This document shows, in pieces, positions 5,473 to 6,237 of a stretch of 6,237 bases of DNA. The position numbers and the translations under genes are program-made. The stretch is from Oscillospiraceae bacterium (GTDB lineage Bacteria > Bacillota > Clostridia > Oscillospirales > Butyricicoccaceae). The DNA lies in assembly GCA_902797555.1 (NCBI GenBank), contig CADBTM010000111.1, positions 1 through 6,237 on the forward strand, read 5' to 3'. The notes below the pieces were generated by a model. It did no database searches, had not been told where the DNA came from, and worked only from the letters and a program-made list of their open reading frames with translations. Every line of letters begins with the position of its first letter. Within the stretch, counting starts at the first letter, position 1.

Positions 5473-6237
5473 AATCCGCACCTCCCAGTTCGTAAATAAA
5501 GATCTCCTCCAGCGTGAGGGGCAAAATATCGTAAAAGATGGGGTCGAGCTCGCGCACGGCCTGCGCCACCCGCTCCTCGCCGGCGCGCAGGATGAAGGTA
5601 TTCACCTTGCCGGTGACGCTGTGGTGGAGGATGGGCAGATCGTCGGGCAGGGCGGCCTTCTCGGGACGGAAGACCACCTGCAGCTTGACAAAGTCCTCCT
5701 GCAGCTGGCTGAGCGCCCTCTGGAGCAGCAGCTTGCCGTGATCCATCACGCCCACATGGTCGCACACGTCCTCCAGCTCCCGCAGGTTGTGGGAGGACAC
5801 TACCACGGTGACGCCGCTCTGCTCCACATCGCTGAGGATCAGGCTCCACAGCTGCCGCCGCATCACGGGGTCGAGGCCGTCCACCGGTTCGTCCAGCAGC
5901 AGGATCTCCGGCCGCAGGCTGAGCGCCAGCCAGAAAAACGCCTGCTTCTGCATGCCCTTGGACAGATGGCGGATGGGTCTGGTCTGATCCACCGGAAAGA
6001 CCGCCGACAGCTTGTCGAACAGCTGCTGGTCAAAGGTGGGATAAAAGCCCTTGTAAAAGGCCTTCATGTCCTTCAGACTGGCCGAAACGAAATAATAGAG
6101 GTCATCGGGGATATAGGCGATGCGCTTTTTCAGGTCGGGGTTTTCAAACACCGGCATGCCGTCGATGAGGATCTCGCCCTCGTCGGGACGGTACACCCCC
6201 GCCAGACACCGGAGAAAGGTGGACTTTCCGGCGCCGT
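5447..6237 (-). CDS. ABC transporter ATP-binding protein, YtrB-like (5' end cut by the window)
   Basis: This is the nucleotide-binding subunit of the transporter whose permease follows. The visible 262 residues begin inside Walker A (GAGKST at the window edge), so roughly the first 35 residues are missing, judging by the usual position of this motif. The signature is LSKGM (visible 91-95) in place of LSGGQ. Walker B with catalytic Glu is ILLLDEP (about 111-117), the D-loop GLDP follows, and the H-loop histidine is in SSHNLRE at about 149. The usual Q-loop glutamine appears replaced by aspartate in YIPDD (about 41-45), a pattern I associate with YtrB-type ATPases. About 100 residues follow the H-loop, ending in LTLEEIFIYELG, the usual tail of drug- or lipid-type exporter ATPases. 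In Bacillus, ytr operons begin with a GntR-type repressor; one could lie beyond the right edge. The in-frame GTG at 6196 is not the start, because it would cut off Walker A. Confidence 0.9.
   Translation of the reverse strand, partial: GAGKSTFLRCLAGVYRPDEGEILIDGMPVFENPDLKKRIAYIPDDLYYFVSASLKDMKAFYKGFYPTFDQQLFDKLSAVFPVDQTRPIRHLSKGMQKQAFFWLALSLRPEILLLDEPVDGLDPVMRRQLWSLILSDVEQSGVTVVVSSHNLRELEDVCDHVGVMDHGKLLLQRALSQLQEDFVKLQVVFRPEKAALPDDLPILHHSVTGKVNTFILRAGEERVAQAVRELDPIFYDILPLTLEEIFIYELGGADYAVKDIIL
5481..5486 (-). promoter_or_regulatory. Ribosome binding site that fixes the permease start
   Basis: GGGAGG on the minus strand lies 8 bases before the ATG at 5472, inside the final codons of the ATPase gene. 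An in-frame GTG at 5481 overlaps this site and so is unlikely to be used. Confidence 0.7.

Noticed and set aside
5473..5481. GTG start of the permease at 5481
   Set aside because: The codon overlaps the GGGAGG site that correctly positions the ATG at 5472.

Overview
This window looks like ordinary chromosomal DNA from a GC-rich member of the Clostridia (Firmicutes), perhaps an Oscillospiraceae/Ruminococcaceae-type gut anaerobe. The evidence is strong AAGGAGG-type ribosome binding sites, sigma-A-like promoters, U-tract terminators, a YtrB-like ABC exporter with a VanZ-like protein, an oxygen-sensitive type L-cysteine desulfidase, and short SufC/SufB genes of the anaerobe type. The lineage is inferred from gene content; no rRNA or other marker is present. 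Every supported gene lies on the minus strand, so transcription runs from the right edge to the left edge.

There are three transcription units. (A) 6237 to 3119: the ATPase (5' end beyond the window) and large permease of an ABC transporter, followed by a VanZ-like membrane protein. The three genes overlap by 26 and 4 bases and end in a strong terminator at 3069-3104. (B) 3035 to 1761: a single gene for an L-cysteine desulfidase (CyuA/UPF0597 family). Its promoter is built into the preceding terminator, with a perfect TTGACA in the hairpin loop and 3' arm. It ends in its own terminator at 1712-1745. (C) 1516 to 1 and beyond: sufC then sufB, Fe-S cluster assembly genes separated by 13 bases, with the SufB 3' end beyond the left edge. 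The roughly 240-base gap upstream of sufC is AT-rich. It holds the unit B terminator, a good promoter whose -35 lies in the terminator U-tract, a possible 19-codon leader ORF, and a second extended -10 promoter framed by a perfect 7-base inverted repeat next to the sufC ribosome binding site.

Functionally, units B and C can be linked through sulfur. CyuA-type enzymes release sulfide from cysteine and carry an Fe-S cluster, while SufB/SufC build such clusters. No cysteine desulfurase (SufS) or scaffold SufU is visible, though either could lie beyond the left edge. Unit A is an envelope or antibiotic-response type exporter with an unknown substrate. I found no mobile element, CRISPR array, tRNA or rRNA. 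The most noteworthy signals are regulatory: two terminator-promoter overlaps and the inverted repeat at the suf promoter.
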